In this document: piece by piece, positions 16,070 to 24,312 of the stretch
Numbering within the stretch: position 1 is the first letter of the stretch
How the letters are laid out: the number at the start of each line of letters is the position of its first letter
From: Saccharothrix espanaensis DSM 44229
Lineage (GTDB): Bacteria; Actinomycetota; Actinomycetes; Mycobacteriales; Pseudonocardiaceae
Length of the DNA: 64,000 nucleotides
Assembly: GCF_000328705.1 (NCBI RefSeq)
Contig: NC_019673.1
Location: 3,348,001 to 3,412,000, forward strand
Direction: 5' to 3'
The notes under the pieces: model-generated
What the model was told of the DNA's origin: nothing
Databases searched by the model: none
What the model saw: only the letters and a program-made list of their open reading frames with translations
Program-made: the position numbers and the translations under genes

Positions 16070-17251
16070 TTACGGGATGTAGAAGGTCAGCAGGTCGGCC
16101 CGGACCGGCGGGAACAGGACGTGCATCAGGTCGGCGTTCGGTCCTGGGTAGACGTCGGGGAACCTGGCGGTCAGACCGCCCAGGCCGTGCGGGCCGAACA
16201 GCAGGGACTCCAGCAAGTCCGGCGCCACCCCGGCCCCGCCCGCCGCGCCCGGTGCCTGCATCACACCGCCCGCGACGACCGGGCCCACCTCGCCGGCCTT
16301 GAACGGCAGCCGGACGTGCGAACGGTAGAACGACACCACGGCCTCGCCGGCCTCGTCGGCGAACGACGAGGCGGCCAGCCGCCGGCCGAGCACCGGACGC
16401 AGGTGGTCCAGCAGCGCCACCGGGTCGGCGATCCGCACGTAGTACGAGGCCGCGTCCTCCGGCGTCGGCCCCAGGAGCGGTTCGAGCGCCGCACCCGCGA
16501 CCGTGCCCGGCCGTTCGTTCGCCACCGTCGCCGCAGTGTGCGCGACCAGCGCGTGCACCGCAGGCGCGTCCATGGCCGCCACCTCGCACAAGTGCACGCC
16601 CTCGTCCGGCGGCGTCGAGCGTCCGGTGCCCACCGGCACCCCGTCCCGTTCCACCAGCCACTGGGTGCTGCCGCCACGCGCGACCAGCCAACGCCACAGC
16701 CCCGCCGAGTGCGGCATCCGAAGGTCGGCCCGCCGCTGCTCGGCGTCCTGCAACGCCGCCATCGCCGGGATGTCGTCGAACGTCGCCTCGCGCACCGTGT
16801 CCGTGCTCGCCGGCGGCGTGCCCACGACGTCCCGCGTCGGCGAGATCGGGACGGCGTAGGTGTAGCCGAACCGCCGGTAGAAGTACGGGATGCCCAGCAT
16901 CACGTTCACCAGTTGCCCGCGCGCCGCCGACCGCTCGTGCGCCCACCGCATCAGCTCCCGGACCAGGCCGCGCCCCTCGTAGTCCCGGTGGGTGGCGACC
17001 AGTTCCACCTGGCCGGCCGGGACCTCCAGACCGTCCAGGACCAGCGTCTCGTCCAGCAACGTGGCCGTCGACACGACCCGGTCACCGTCCACGACGACCG
17101 CGCACGTCTCCCACCCGGCGTCCGGGTCCGAGACGACCAGGCGGTGGTCGACGGCGTCCTCCGGCTCGCCCCGTTCGCTCAGCAGCGCGCCGATCTGGTC
17201 GAGGTCTCGCGGCTCCGCGGTGCGCAGCACCAAGCCGTCGGGCAAGGTCAC
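16070..17251 (-). CDS. Eis-type GNAT N-acetyltransferase
   Basis: 393 residues, the usual length of the Eis family. The N-terminal GNAT domain has the acetyl-CoA loop HRDYEGRGLVRELM. A following segment (VMLGIPYFYRRFGY) is characteristic of Eis. The middle holds a second GNAT-like domain and the C terminus (YPGPNADLMHVLFPPVRADLLTFYIP) a sterol-carrier-like domain. Family members acetylate several amines of aminoglycosides or protein lysines. Start is a GTG. A second member of the family lies at 61134-62342. The natural substrate is unknown. Confidence 0.88.
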   Translation of the reverse strand: MTLPDGLVLRTAEPRDLDQIGALLSERGEPEDAVDHRLVVSDPDAGWETCAVVVDGDRVVSTATLLDETLVLDGLEVPAGQVELVATHRDYEGRGLVRELMRWAHERSAARGQLVNVMLGIPYFYRRFGYTYAVPISPTRDVVGTPPASTDTVREATFDDIPAMAALQDAEQRRADLRMPHSAGLWRWLVARGGSTQWLVERDGVPVGTGRSTPPDEGVHLCEVAAMDAPAVHALVAHTAATVANERPGTVAGAALEPLLGPTPEDAASYYVRIADPVALLDHLRPVLGRRLAASSFADEAGEAVVSFYRSHVRLPFKAGEVGPVVAGGVMQAPGAAGGAGVAPDLLESLLFGPHGLGGLTARFPDVYPGPNADLMHVLFPPVRADLLTFYIP

Positions 17252-17364
17252 CCGAGCAGTGTCGGGTCTTCTCCTCTCGTCGTGCCACCGGATTTCCCCG
17301 ATGGCGAGCCTTCCTCGGTGGAACGGAGTTGGCGGCCCACCTTCGGGTGACGCACAATCCGGCC

Positions 17365-17802
17365 ATGTCCTGGCTGCCGTCCGACTTCGCCCACCCCACC
17401 CGTGTCGAGCTGGGCGCGGGCCACCACCTGAGGCCGATCCAAGAGTCCGATGTGGACTTGGACTACCCCGCCGTCATGGGCTCGCGGGAACGCCTGTGGT
17501 CGATCTTCGGCGAGAAGTGGAACTGGCCGCCCACGACCATGACCTATGAAGAGGACCGCGCCGACCTCGCCCGCCACGCGCGGGAAGCCGAGGCGCACGA
17601 GTCGTTCAACTACGCCCTGTTCGACAACGCCGAGACCGCGCTGCTCGGGTGCGTCTACATCGATCCCGCCGAGGACGCCCTCATCTCGTGGTGGGTGGTG
17701 GACGAGTACGCGGGCACCGATCTGGAACGCGCCCTGGACGCCTTCGTGCCCGAGTGGATCGCCCGCGACTGGCCGTTCGCCAGCCCTCAGTTCGGGCTCT
17801 GA
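17365..17802 (+). CDS. GNAT family acetyltransferase-like protein
   Basis: 145 residues. A GNAT-like fold is suggested by HHLRPIQESDVDLDYPAVM at the start and by the central strands FNYALFDNAETALLGCVYIDP and ISWWVVDEYAGTDLE. The usual Q/R-x-x-G-x-G/A acetyl-CoA loop is not obvious, so the catalytic status is uncertain. The ATG at 17365 has CACAAT six bases upstream, a leaderless-type arrangement. A GTG at 17347 is in frame. Its 3' end overlaps the 3' end of the convergent FAD-monooxygenase frame by about 120 bases. Confidence 0.75.
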   Translation: MSWLPSDFAHPTRVELGAGHHLRPIQESDVDLDYPAVMGSRERLWSIFGEKWNWPPTTMTYEEDRADLARHAREAEAHESFNYALFDNAETALLGCVYIDPAEDALISWWVVDEYAGTDLERALDAFVPEWIARDWPFASPQFGL

Positions 17803-19432
17803 TCGATCGACTGGACTGATCCGGGCCGGCGGGCGGTTCATGGGGTGGGGTGGGGGTCGGGGTGCCGAACCATCGGTGTAGTGCGTGGGCCAGGTCGTCC
17901 GGGGCGGTGCCCGCCCAGGCCACGTAGCCGTCCGGCCTGACCAGGACCGCGTCGGCGGGTGGGACCGGGGTCGTTGTGGTGTGGATGTCGACGCGGTCGA
18001 CCCAGGGCTGGGCGGTGGCGCGCAGTGCCGCGTTGTCGGCGAAGTCCAGCAGGAGCGGACGGCCGGAGCGCGACAGGTGGGCGAAGATCCGGCCGTGGGG
18101 GAGGGGGAGGTCGGGCATCCACCGGCCGATGAGCGGGTGGGCTGCGGTGCCCAGGTCGTAGACCGTGTCCGCGCCGGACATCAGGTCGGAGATGCGGCGC
18201 ACCGCGCTCTGGTCCTGGAGGAGTTCGGTGAGGACTTCGCGCAGGGCGGTGATGTTCGGGCCCTCGGAGAGCAGCGCCGTCTGGGCCCGGCTGTGGGTGA
18301 TCACGCGGAGGCCCACCGGGCGGCGCTCGGACTCGTAGGTGTCCAGCAGGTCGGGCGGTGCCCAGCCGTCGAGGTCGGCGGCCGGTTTCCAGCCCAGGTT
18401 CAGGGCGTCTTGCAGACCCAGGTTCAGGCCGGGGCCGCCGACGCCGGACTGGACGTGCGCGGCGTCGCCGACCAGGAAGACCCGGCCCTTCCGGTAGCGG
18501 TCGGCCAGCCGGGAGTTGGTGCCCTCCGCCCGGCGGTCGAGCGCCGAGGGGCGGCCGTCGTCGGGTTCGCTCATCGGCAGGTCGACGCCCAGGACGCGGT
18601 GTGCGGCCTCGCGGAGTTCGGACAGCGGCATCTCGTCGGTGTCGGTCAGGCCGGACTGCCCCCACTCGATCAGGGTGACGCGGTAGACGCCCGGTTGGAA
18701 CATGCCGAACGCGAAGACGCCGTGTTCGGTCCGGTGGAACGTGCCCGGCCACAGCACGCCCATGCCCGGGACCTCCAACCGGCCCGTCCGGTGGTCGGCG
18801 ATCGGTTCGTGGAGCACCACCGAGCCCGTGCGGTGCGTGAAGCCCTCGTCGGTGACGCCGGGGAAGCCGATGCCGGCCCGTTTGCGGACCACGCTGTGGC
18901 CGCCGTCGGCACCGACGACGTAACGCGTGGTGAGGCGGTACGGCCCGTCCGGGCCGGCGGCGTCGACCGTCACGTGGCCGTCCCGCTGGGTCAGGTCTGT
19001 CACCTGGTGACCGCGCCTGATCTCCACACCCGCTTGGTGCTCCAGCAGTTCTTCCAGCCGGTGTTGTGGCACGGGCAGGGCGAACAGGGCGTTGTCGTCC
19101 AGTGTGGACAGATCCAGCGGGAGGGCACCGAACTGGAAGAACGGGGCCGGTCTCGGCGGTCCTGGGCTGCCGGTGACGGCCTCGTGCAGCCCCCGGTAGT
19201 CCAGGGCCTGCACCACGCGGCCCACCAGACCGTTGGCCTTCGGAGCCGTGGCGCGTTCGGGCAGGGCGTCGAGCACGGTGGGGCGCAGGCCGGCCAGCCG
19301 CAGTTCGTTGGCGAGCATCAGGCCGTTCGGGCCCGCGCCCACGATGAGGACCCCGGTGTCGACCGAGCCGGTGTCGGCGGTGGAGGTGGAGGTGGCAGCG
19401 GTGGGGGCAGCGGTGGTGGTGGTGAGTGGCAT
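17681..19432 (-). CDS. FAD-dependent aromatic monooxygenase (PheA/TfdB type)
   Basis: 583 residues. The Rossmann motif VLIVGAGPNGLMLANEL (about 28-44), the DG motif YVVGADGGHSVVRKRAGI, and GD motif RVFLVGDAAHVQSGVGGPG place it among class A flavin hydroxylases that oxidise phenols, polyketides or rifamycin-like drugs. Domain content ends around FGTPTPTP. The remaining about 45 residues (SSRSIRARTEGWRTAS and an Arg/Pro-rich tail) are read antisense to the convergent GNAT gene and are probably a run-on tail. AAGGAG precedes the ATG. A TetR gene lies 83 bases upstream on the same strand and probably controls it. Confidence 0.88.
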   Translation of the reverse strand: MPLTTTTAAPTAATSTSTADTGSVDTGVLIVGAGPNGLMLANELRLAGLRPTVLDALPERATAPKANGLVGRVVQALDYRGLHEAVTGSPGPPRPAPFFQFGALPLDLSTLDDNALFALPVPQHRLEELLEHQAGVEIRRGHQVTDLTQRDGHVTVDAAGPDGPYRLTTRYVVGADGGHSVVRKRAGIGFPGVTDEGFTHRTGSVVLHEPIADHRTGRLEVPGMGVLWPGTFHRTEHGVFAFGMFQPGVYRVTLIEWGQSGLTDTDEMPLSELREAAHRVLGVDLPMSEPDDGRPSALDRRAEGTNSRLADRYRKGRVFLVGDAAHVQSGVGGPGLNLGLQDALNLGWKPAADLDGWAPPDLLDTYESERRPVGLRVITHSRAQTALLSEGPNITALREVLTELLQDQSAVRRISDLMSGADTVYDLGTAAHPLIGRWMPDLPLPHGRIFAHLSRSGRPLLLDFADNAALRATAQPWVDRVDIHTTTTPVPPADAVLVRPDGYVAWAGTAPDDLAHALHRWFGTPTPTPPHEPPAGPDQSSRSIRARTEGWRTASRGRSTRARRRPGRVPDRCPRTRPPPTTR

Positions 19433-19515
19433 GGGGGGCTCCTTGGGGTGTGGCTGAATAAGCCCCACGTCGGGCGGGGCTGGGTCGGTGGGTTCGAGGT
19501 GGGCCGGTGGCGGAG

Positions 19516-20127
19516 TCAGCCGGCCTGGGGGTCTGGCAGGCCGGCTGCCACCTGGGTCAGGGCGTCGTGGACGAGCGGACCGAGGAGGATTGGCGGGTCG
19601 GCGGTCAGCCAGCGGTCGGTCGCCACTTCGATGGCCGCGCCGACCGACGCCGCCACCAGGCGGGGGTAGAGGTCGACCGCCACGTTCGTCCGGGTGCGCT
19701 CGGCGATCGCCTCGGCCAGCTCGCGCTCGATCACCGAGCTGGCCCGCAGGAACTCGCCGATCAGCGCCGGTTCGCTGGTCATGAGGCGGACCCCGGCTGT
19801 CCACTCGGGGTCCGGCAGGCGGTCGTTCGGCGCGTACTGCGCCAGCGCCGCCTCCAGGATCGACTCCCACACCGTCTCGCCCGGGGGGCGGCGGCGGACG
19901 TGGTCCGCGAGTTGCCGGCCCCGGTCGAGGTGGCGGGAGGTGATCGCCTCGGCCTTGCTGGAGAAGTAGTTGTTGAAGGTGCGCGAGGAGACCCCCGCCG
20001 ACGCGGCGATGTCTTCCACCAGGACGTTCTCCAGGCCGCGCTCGACCGCCAGCCGGAGCGCCGCCCAGCTCAGTGCCTGGCGGGTCTCCAGCTTTTTGCG
20101 CTCACGCAAGCCCAGTCGTTCGTCCAT
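19516..20127 (-). CDS. TetR-family transcriptional regulator
   Basis: 203 residues. The N-terminal DNA-binding domain is standard ([20 protein letters not shown], then [26 protein letters not shown]). The C-terminal helical ligand domain is variable. It lies upstream of the FAD-monooxygenase on the same strand and likely regulates both. The ATG has TACCTT six bases upstream (leaderless). The gap to hisE holds a wide inverted repeat that may be its operator. Confidence 0.88.
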   Translation of the reverse strand: MDERLGLRERKKLETRQALSWAALRLAVERGLENVLVEDIAASAGVSSRTFNNYFSSKAEAITSRHLDRGRQLADHVRRRPPGETVWESILEAALAQYAPNDRLPDPEWTAGVRLMTSEPALIGEFLRASSVIERELAEAIAERTRTNVAVDLYPRLVAASVGAAIEVATDRWLTADPPILLGPLVHDALTQVAAGLPDPQAG

Positions 20128-20133
20128 GTGATC

Positions 20134-20139
20134 AAGGTA
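20134..20139 (-). promoter_or_regulatory. Leaderless -10 element of the TetR gene
   Basis: TACCTT on the minus strand, six bases before the ATG at 20127. Confidence 0.5.
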
Positions 20140-20144
20140 GGGGA

Positions 20145-20182
20145 AAAGTGCGGGGCCCGCAAGATTTCGGGATACGCACTTT
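20145..20182. promoter_or_regulatory. Wide inverted repeat between the TetR and hisE genes
   Basis: AAAGTGC (20145-20151) and GCACTTT (20176-20182) are perfect arms 24 bases apart, on an AT-rich background for this genome. Candidate TetR operator or hisE control site. Confidence 0.4.
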
Positions 20183-20229
20183 CGGGGTGGTTTTCGGCGG
20201 CCGGCCCGGGGATGCGAGGATCAGCCCCC

Positions 20230-20493
20230 GTGAAGACCTTCGACGAGCTGTTCGCCGAGCTGAGCGAGCGCGCCCGCACCCGCCCCGAGGGGTCCGCCAC
20301 GGCCGCGGCGCTGGCAGACGGTGTCCACGCGCAGGGCAAGAAGGTGCTGGAGGAGGCGGGCGAGGTCTGGATCGCCGCGGAGCACGAGTCCGACGAGCGG
20401 CTGGCCGAAGAGGTCTCCCAGCTGCTCTACCGCGTGCAGGTGCTGATGCTCGGTCGCGGCCTCACCCTGGAAGACGTCTACAAGCACCTGTGA
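20230..20493 (+). CDS. hisE: Phosphoribosyl-ATP pyrophosphatase (HisE)
   Basis: 87 residues, the normal size. The MazG-like catalytic helices show the metal-binding acidic clusters [14 protein letters not shown] and [15 protein letters not shown]. The enzyme hydrolyses phosphoribosyl-ATP to phosphoribosyl-AMP, the second step of histidine synthesis (EC 3.6.1.31). GTG start with GAGGA upstream. In many actinobacteria hisG follows immediately. Here it does not, and only a short hydrophobic fragment precedes a convergent gene, so hisG must lie elsewhere. Confidence 0.92.
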   Translation: MKTFDELFAELSERARTRPEGSATAAALADGVHAQGKKVLEEAGEVWIAAEHESDERLAEEVSQLLYRVQVLMLGRGLTLEDVYKHL

Positions 20494-20496
20494 CCG

Positions 20497-20592
20497 GTGG
20501 CCGGGGTGCTCAGCGGGACCCTGCGCGCGCCGGCGACGCTCCCGCTGCGCAACCCGATCATCCTCGCGTCGCTGCTCGGCGTGCGCGCAGGC
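20497..20592 (+). pseudogene. Short hydrophobic gene remnant (possible AEC transporter fragment)
   Basis: A GTG frame just after hisE has typical coding bias for about 32 codons and reads GTLRAPATLPLRNPIILASLL. The NPxILxSLLG-like segment resembles one helix of auxin-efflux-carrier (AEC) family permeases. Nothing upstream or downstream continues the protein. Identification is tentative. Confidence 0.25.
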
Positions 20593-20636
20593 CCGCAGTG
20601 CTCAGCTGTCCAGGGACGCCGTCCTGCTCCAGCAGC

Positions 20637-21410
20637 TCACCGCTCCCGGACGAACAGCGACTGCGCGGTGCGACCCACCGGCCCCTGCTCGTCGTGCAGG
20701 ACACTGCCCGCCACGCCGACACCTGACGGGCCCACCACCGTCTCCGCGTCCAGCGCGAACCACTCCCCGACCGGCTCGCGGTGCAGGTGCACCGACAGGT
20801 CGGTGTTGATCGCGTACCAATTCGAGATGTCGAGCCTGCTGGACACGCCGCTCGCCGAGTCGGCCACGGTGAACAACCGCTGCAACGCTGTCGGCTGCTC
20901 GCCGGCCACCACCGCGACCCGGGGCCGCGCCCAGACCGCCGCGTCGCCGGGCGTGAAGATGCCGCCGGACACCGAGCGCCACTCCATCGCGGCCAGGTAG
21001 CCGCACCGCCAGTCGTCCGGGATCGCCATCGGCACACAGCCCTGCGGCGGCACCAGCGACCCGCCCTCGCCGGACGCCACCGCCGACGTGTCGCCGCCGA
21101 CGATCCGCCACGCCCGCGCCCGCACCACCGCACGCCCCTCGTGCGACAGCGCGGCGGACAGCAGCTCCACCGAACGGCCGGGGCGCTCCAGCTCCGCCGT
21201 CACCTCCAGCTCGGCCACCGGGACCGGCCCGAGCACCTCGAACGTCACCCGGGACAGCACCGTCCCCGGCCGCGCCGCGACCCGCTCCAAGGCCCGCACC
21301 AGCAGCGCGGACGGCGGGCCCAGGTGCTGGCCGGTGCTGCTCCACGGCCCGGCGGTGTGCTCGGTGGAGGCGAACCGGTGCCCGTCGAGCTGCTCGTAGA
21401 ACGACGTCAT
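20637..21410 (-). CDS. Thioesterase family protein (acyl-CoA thioesterase II-like double hotdog)
   Basis: 257 residues. Two hotdog halves are suggested: the first around WSSTGQHLGPPSALLVRALERV and VTFEVLGPVPVAELEV, the second around SNWYAINTDLSVHLHREPVGEWFALDAET, which matches the C-terminal TesB-like module. Expected role is hydrolysis of acyl-CoA thioesters in the cytoplasm, substrate unknown. The ATG overlaps the stop of the RecB-like gene (TGATG), so the two are co-translated. Confidence 0.85.
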   Translation of the reverse strand: MTSFYEQLDGHRFASTEHTAGPWSSTGQHLGPPSALLVRALERVAARPGTVLSRVTFEVLGPVPVAELEVTAELERPGRSVELLSAALSHEGRAVVRARAWRIVGGDTSAVASGEGGSLVPPQGCVPMAIPDDWRCGYLAAMEWRSVSGGIFTPGDAAVWARPRVAVVAGEQPTALQRLFTVADSASGVSSRLDISNWYAINTDLSVHLHREPVGEWFALDAETVVGPSGVGVAGSVLHDEQGPVGRTAQSLFVRER

Positions 21411-22279
21411 CAGTCCGCCCTGTCCAGTGCCGTCTCCTGCCCCGCGTCCGGCTCCGGCCAGCCCGGGTAGGGCGGCGGTGTGCCCTCGAACGCCGGGCAG
21501 AGCGCCTTGTGGTCGCAGTAGTCGCACAGCCTGCTCGGGTTGGGTCGGAAGTCGCCGGACTTCGCCGCGCGCAGGATCGCGTCCCAGATGGCCTCCAGGG
21601 TCCGCTCGAACCGGCTGAGCTCGGCCTCGTCCGGGGTGTAGGCCAGCGCCTGCCGGTCGGCCAGGTACATCAGCCGCAGCTGCCGGGGCACCGCGCCGCG
21701 CAGCCGCCACAGCACCAGCGCGTAGAACTTCATCTGGAACAGCGCCTTCGCCTCGCCGACCTCGCGCGGCGCGGCCCCGGTCTTGTAGTCGACCACCCGG
21801 ATCTCGCCGGTCGGCGCCACGTCCACGCGGTCGACGTAGCCGCGCAGCAGCACGCCGGAGGGCAGCTCCCACTCGACCAGCAGCTCGCGGGCGTCGGCGT
21901 CGAAGCGGCGCGGGTCCTCCAGGGTGAAGTAGCCGTCCAGCAGGCCGGCCGCGGAGGCCAGCCAGTCGGCCTGCTCCTCCTCCTGCCCGCCGGCGAACAG
22001 GTCGGCGAACTCCGGGCGCTCGGCGCGGACCCGCTCCCACGCGGGTCCGACCAGTTCGCGGGCGCGCTCGGGCCGGCGCTCGGCGGCGGGCAGGCCGAAC
22101 AGGTCCTCCAGGACGGCGTGCACGACGGTGCCGCGGACCTGCGCCCTGGTCGGCTTCTCGGGCAGGCGGTCGACCGCGCGGAAGCGGTACAGCAGCGGGC
22201 ACTGCTTGAAGTCGCCCGCACGGGAGGGCGACAGGGCGGGCCTGCGTACGGGGCGCTCGGTGATCGTGGGCACTGCCAT
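21410..22279 (-). CDS. RecB-family exonuclease, PD-(D/E)XK with Fe-S cluster
   Basis: 289 residues. The nuclease core is visible as GTVVHAVLEDLF, the Asp of LLRGYVDRVDV, and VVDYKTG (active-site D, K). Four cysteines in the AddB/Cas4-like arrangement, one early (FKQCPLLYRF) and three near the C terminus (LCDYCDHKALCPAF), should bind a [4Fe-4S] cluster. Orthologous to M. tuberculosis Rv2119 by sequence character and position next to trmI and hisE. The ATG at 22279 is chosen because the preceding 76 codons of open frame are low-complexity. It acts on DNA ends, and its exact role is not established. Confidence 0.88.
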   Translation of the reverse strand: MAVPTITERPVRRPALSPSRAGDFKQCPLLYRFRAVDRLPEKPTRAQVRGTVVHAVLEDLFGLPAAERRPERARELVGPAWERVRAERPEFADLFAGGQEEEQADWLASAAGLLDGYFTLEDPRRFDADARELLVEWELPSGVLLRGYVDRVDVAPTGEIRVVDYKTGAAPREVGEAKALFQMKFYALVLWRLRGAVPRQLRLMYLADRQALAYTPDEAELSRFERTLEAIWDAILRAAKSGDFRPNPSRLCDYCDHKALCPAFEGTPPPYPGWPEPDAGQETALDRAD

Positions 22280-22508
22280 GGTCAGAACGATAGGGCAGAC
22301 CCCCGACAAGATCGGGATCAGCGGGCAGCGCGGTGCGCCCGCCTGGTCACGTGCTCGCCGCAGCGGGGAACGGGCAGGGCGTTTGTCGTGGTAGGCCGGG
22401 CAACCAGGGCCGCCGGCAGAAGTCCCGTCTCCGCCACCGGAAGGTGCCGGGCGGGGGTCGGAACTGGGTGTGATCGGGCGTGTCACAGCGTCAACACACC
22501 TGAGCACC

Positions 22509-22514
22509 TACTCT
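22509..22514 (+). promoter_or_regulatory. Leaderless -10 element of the site-2 protease gene
   Basis: TACTCT, six bases, then GTG at 22521. Confidence 0.5.
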
Positions 22515-22520
22515 TTCGCC

Positions 22521-23651
22521 GTGGTGACCAAGGTGAGCTGGCGGCGGCAGGTCGGTCGGGACGGTGGGCTGCCGCTGTTCCGGGCGGCCGGGATCCCGGT
22601 GCTGCTCGCGCCCTCCTGGTGGCTCGGCTCGGCGGCGATCGTGGTGCTCTACGCGCCGCTGGTGGGGCGGATCGCGCCCGGCATCAGCGGGCTCGCGGGG
22701 GTGCTGCTCGCGGCCACGTTCGCGGTGTTCCTCGGGCTGTCCGTGCTCGCCCACGAACTCGGGCACAGCCTGGTCGCGCTGCGGCTGGGGCTGCCGGTGC
22801 GGCGGCTGCGGCTGTTCCTGCTCGGCGGGGTGTCCGAGGTGATGCGCACGCCGACCAGGCCCGGTCACGAGGGGATGATCGCGGCGGCCGGGCCGGTCGT
22901 GTCGATCGTGCTGGCCGGGGTGTTCGCGCTGGGCGCGATGGCGATCCCGCAGCCCGACGCGGTGTGGCTGTTGATCGCGCAGACCGCGTTCGCCAACGCC
23001 GCCGTCGCGGTGTTCAACCTGCTGCCCGGCCTGCCGCTGGACGGCGGGCGGATCCTGCGGGCCGGCGTGTGGGCGGTCACCGGGCGCCGCGCGACCGGCA
23101 CGAAGGCCGCCGTGGCCGGTGGCGGGGTGGTGGCCGCGGCGCTGGTCGTGTGGGCGGTCTGGGGCCTGATGGCGGGCACCGAGGACCGCTGGATCCGGTT
23201 CGGGGTCTGCCTGGTCACCGCGTGGTTCGTGGTGGCCGGGGCGCGCGGCGAACTCGCCGCCGAGCGCAAGCGCACCTGGCCGGAGGGGCTCACCCTGGGC
23301 GAACTGGTCCGGCCGGTGCTCCAACTGCCCGCCGAGAGCCCGGTGTCCGGGGCGCTGACCGCCTCCGCCGGGCGCGGGGTCGTGCTGGTCCGCGCGGACG
23401 GCGTCGCGGCCGGGCTGCTCGACCGCGAGCTGGCCCAGCGCCTCGCGGCCACCTCGCCGCACGCGCCCGCCGAGCAGGCCGCCGTCCCGATCCGGCCGGA
23501 GACCGTGCTGCTGGAGAACGAGACCGGCGACGAGGTCGTGGAACGCGTGCAGGGCACCGCCGCGTGGGAGTACCTGGTGGTCGACCTGGAAGGACGGCCC
23601 GCGGGCGTGCTGCGCCGCGAGGACCTCAAAGCCGCCCTGGATCGTCGCTGA
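22521..23651 (+). CDS. Site-2 protease family (M50) membrane metalloprotease with CBS-like domain
   Basis: 376 residues. The zinc motif HELGH is at about 78-82 within a membrane helix. The third ligand is in FNLLPGLPLDGGRIL at about 175. Six hydrophobic segments are visible. The C-terminal 130 residues (LTLGELVRPVLQLPAESPVS and VVDLEGRPAGVLRREDLKAAL) resemble paired CBS modules, as in the Rip3/SpoIVFB-like group 3. Such proteases cut membrane-bound anti-sigma factors or regulators. Leaderless GTG start. Its 3' end overlaps the convergent response-regulator gene by 26 bases. Confidence 0.9.
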   Translation: MVTKVSWRRQVGRDGGLPLFRAAGIPVLLAPSWWLGSAAIVVLYAPLVGRIAPGISGLAGVLLAATFAVFLGLSVLAHELGHSLVALRLGLPVRRLRLFLLGGVSEVMRTPTRPGHEGMIAAAGPVVSIVLAGVFALGAMAIPQPDAVWLLIAQTAFANAAVAVFNLLPGLPLDGGRILRAGVWAVTGRRATGTKAAVAGGGVVAAALVVWAVWGLMAGTEDRWIRFGVCLVTAWFVVAGARGELAAERKRTWPEGLTLGELVRPVLQLPAESPVSGALTASAGRGVVLVRADGVAAGLLDRELAQRLAATSPHAPAEQAAVPIRPETVLLENETGDEVVERVQGTAAWEYLVVDLEGRPAGVLRREDLKAALDRR

Positions 23652-24312
23652 GCAGACCGGCGTCCTGCGCGAGGATCGCCGCCTGCACCCGCGACCGCAG
23701 GTCCAGCTTCGTCAGCACGCGGGACACGTGCGTCTTCACGGTCGTCTCGCCGATGTGCAGCTTTCGCCCGATCTGGTGATTCGACAGACCTTCGCCGAGG
23801 CACCGCAGCACGTCCACCTCGCGCTCGGTCAACGCGTCCAGCGCCGGCGGGCGGCTGCGCGGCGCGGACGACGCGAACTCGCGCATCAACCGCCGCGTCA
23901 CGCTCGGCGCGAGCACCCCGTCACCGGCCGCGACCTGCCGCACGGCTTCCACCAGCGCCGGGGCCTCCACGGACTTCAACAGGAAGCCCGCCGCACCCGC
24001 GCGCAACGCCCCGTGCACGTACTCGTCGAGGTCGAACGTGGTCAGCACGAGCACCTCGCACACCCCGCTCAACTGACGGGTCGCCTCGATCCCGTCCACG
24101 CCGGGCATCCGGATGTCCATCAGCACGACGTCCGGCCGCAGCTCACGGGCCAGCCGCACGGCCGCCGCGCCGTCCGCCGCCTCGCCCACCACCTCGATGC
24201 CGTCCGCGCCGCCCAGGATCATCACCAGACCCGTCCGGATCGCCGCGTGGTCGTCCGCCACCAGGACCGTCGTCACAGGGGCGCCCTCTGGGGAGCTGTC
24301 TGGGGTGCTCAC
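23626..24312 (-). CDS. NarL/LuxR-type response regulator
   Basis: 228 residues. The receiver domain begins TTVLVADDHAAIRTGL, with the phosphoacceptor Asp in VVLMDIRMPG and the conserved Lys in FLLKS. The C-terminal LuxR HTH reads LTEREVDVLRCLGEGLSNHQI to TVKTHVSRVLTKL. The GTG at 24312 overlaps the kinase stop (GTGA); a second GTG at 24276 would start right at the receiver domain. It forms a two-component pair with the following-listed kinase. Target genes unknown. Confidence 0.9.
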   Translation of the reverse strand: MSTPDSSPEGAPVTTVLVADDHAAIRTGLVMILGGADGIEVVGEAADGAAAVRLARELRPDVVLMDIRMPGVDGIEATRQLSGVCEVLVLTTFDLDEYVHGALRAGAAGFLLKSVEAPALVEAVRQVAAGDGVLAPSVTRRLMREFASSAPRSRPPALDALTEREVDVLRCLGEGLSNHQIGRKLHIGETTVKTHVSRVLTKLDLRSRVQAAILAQDAGLLSDDPGRL

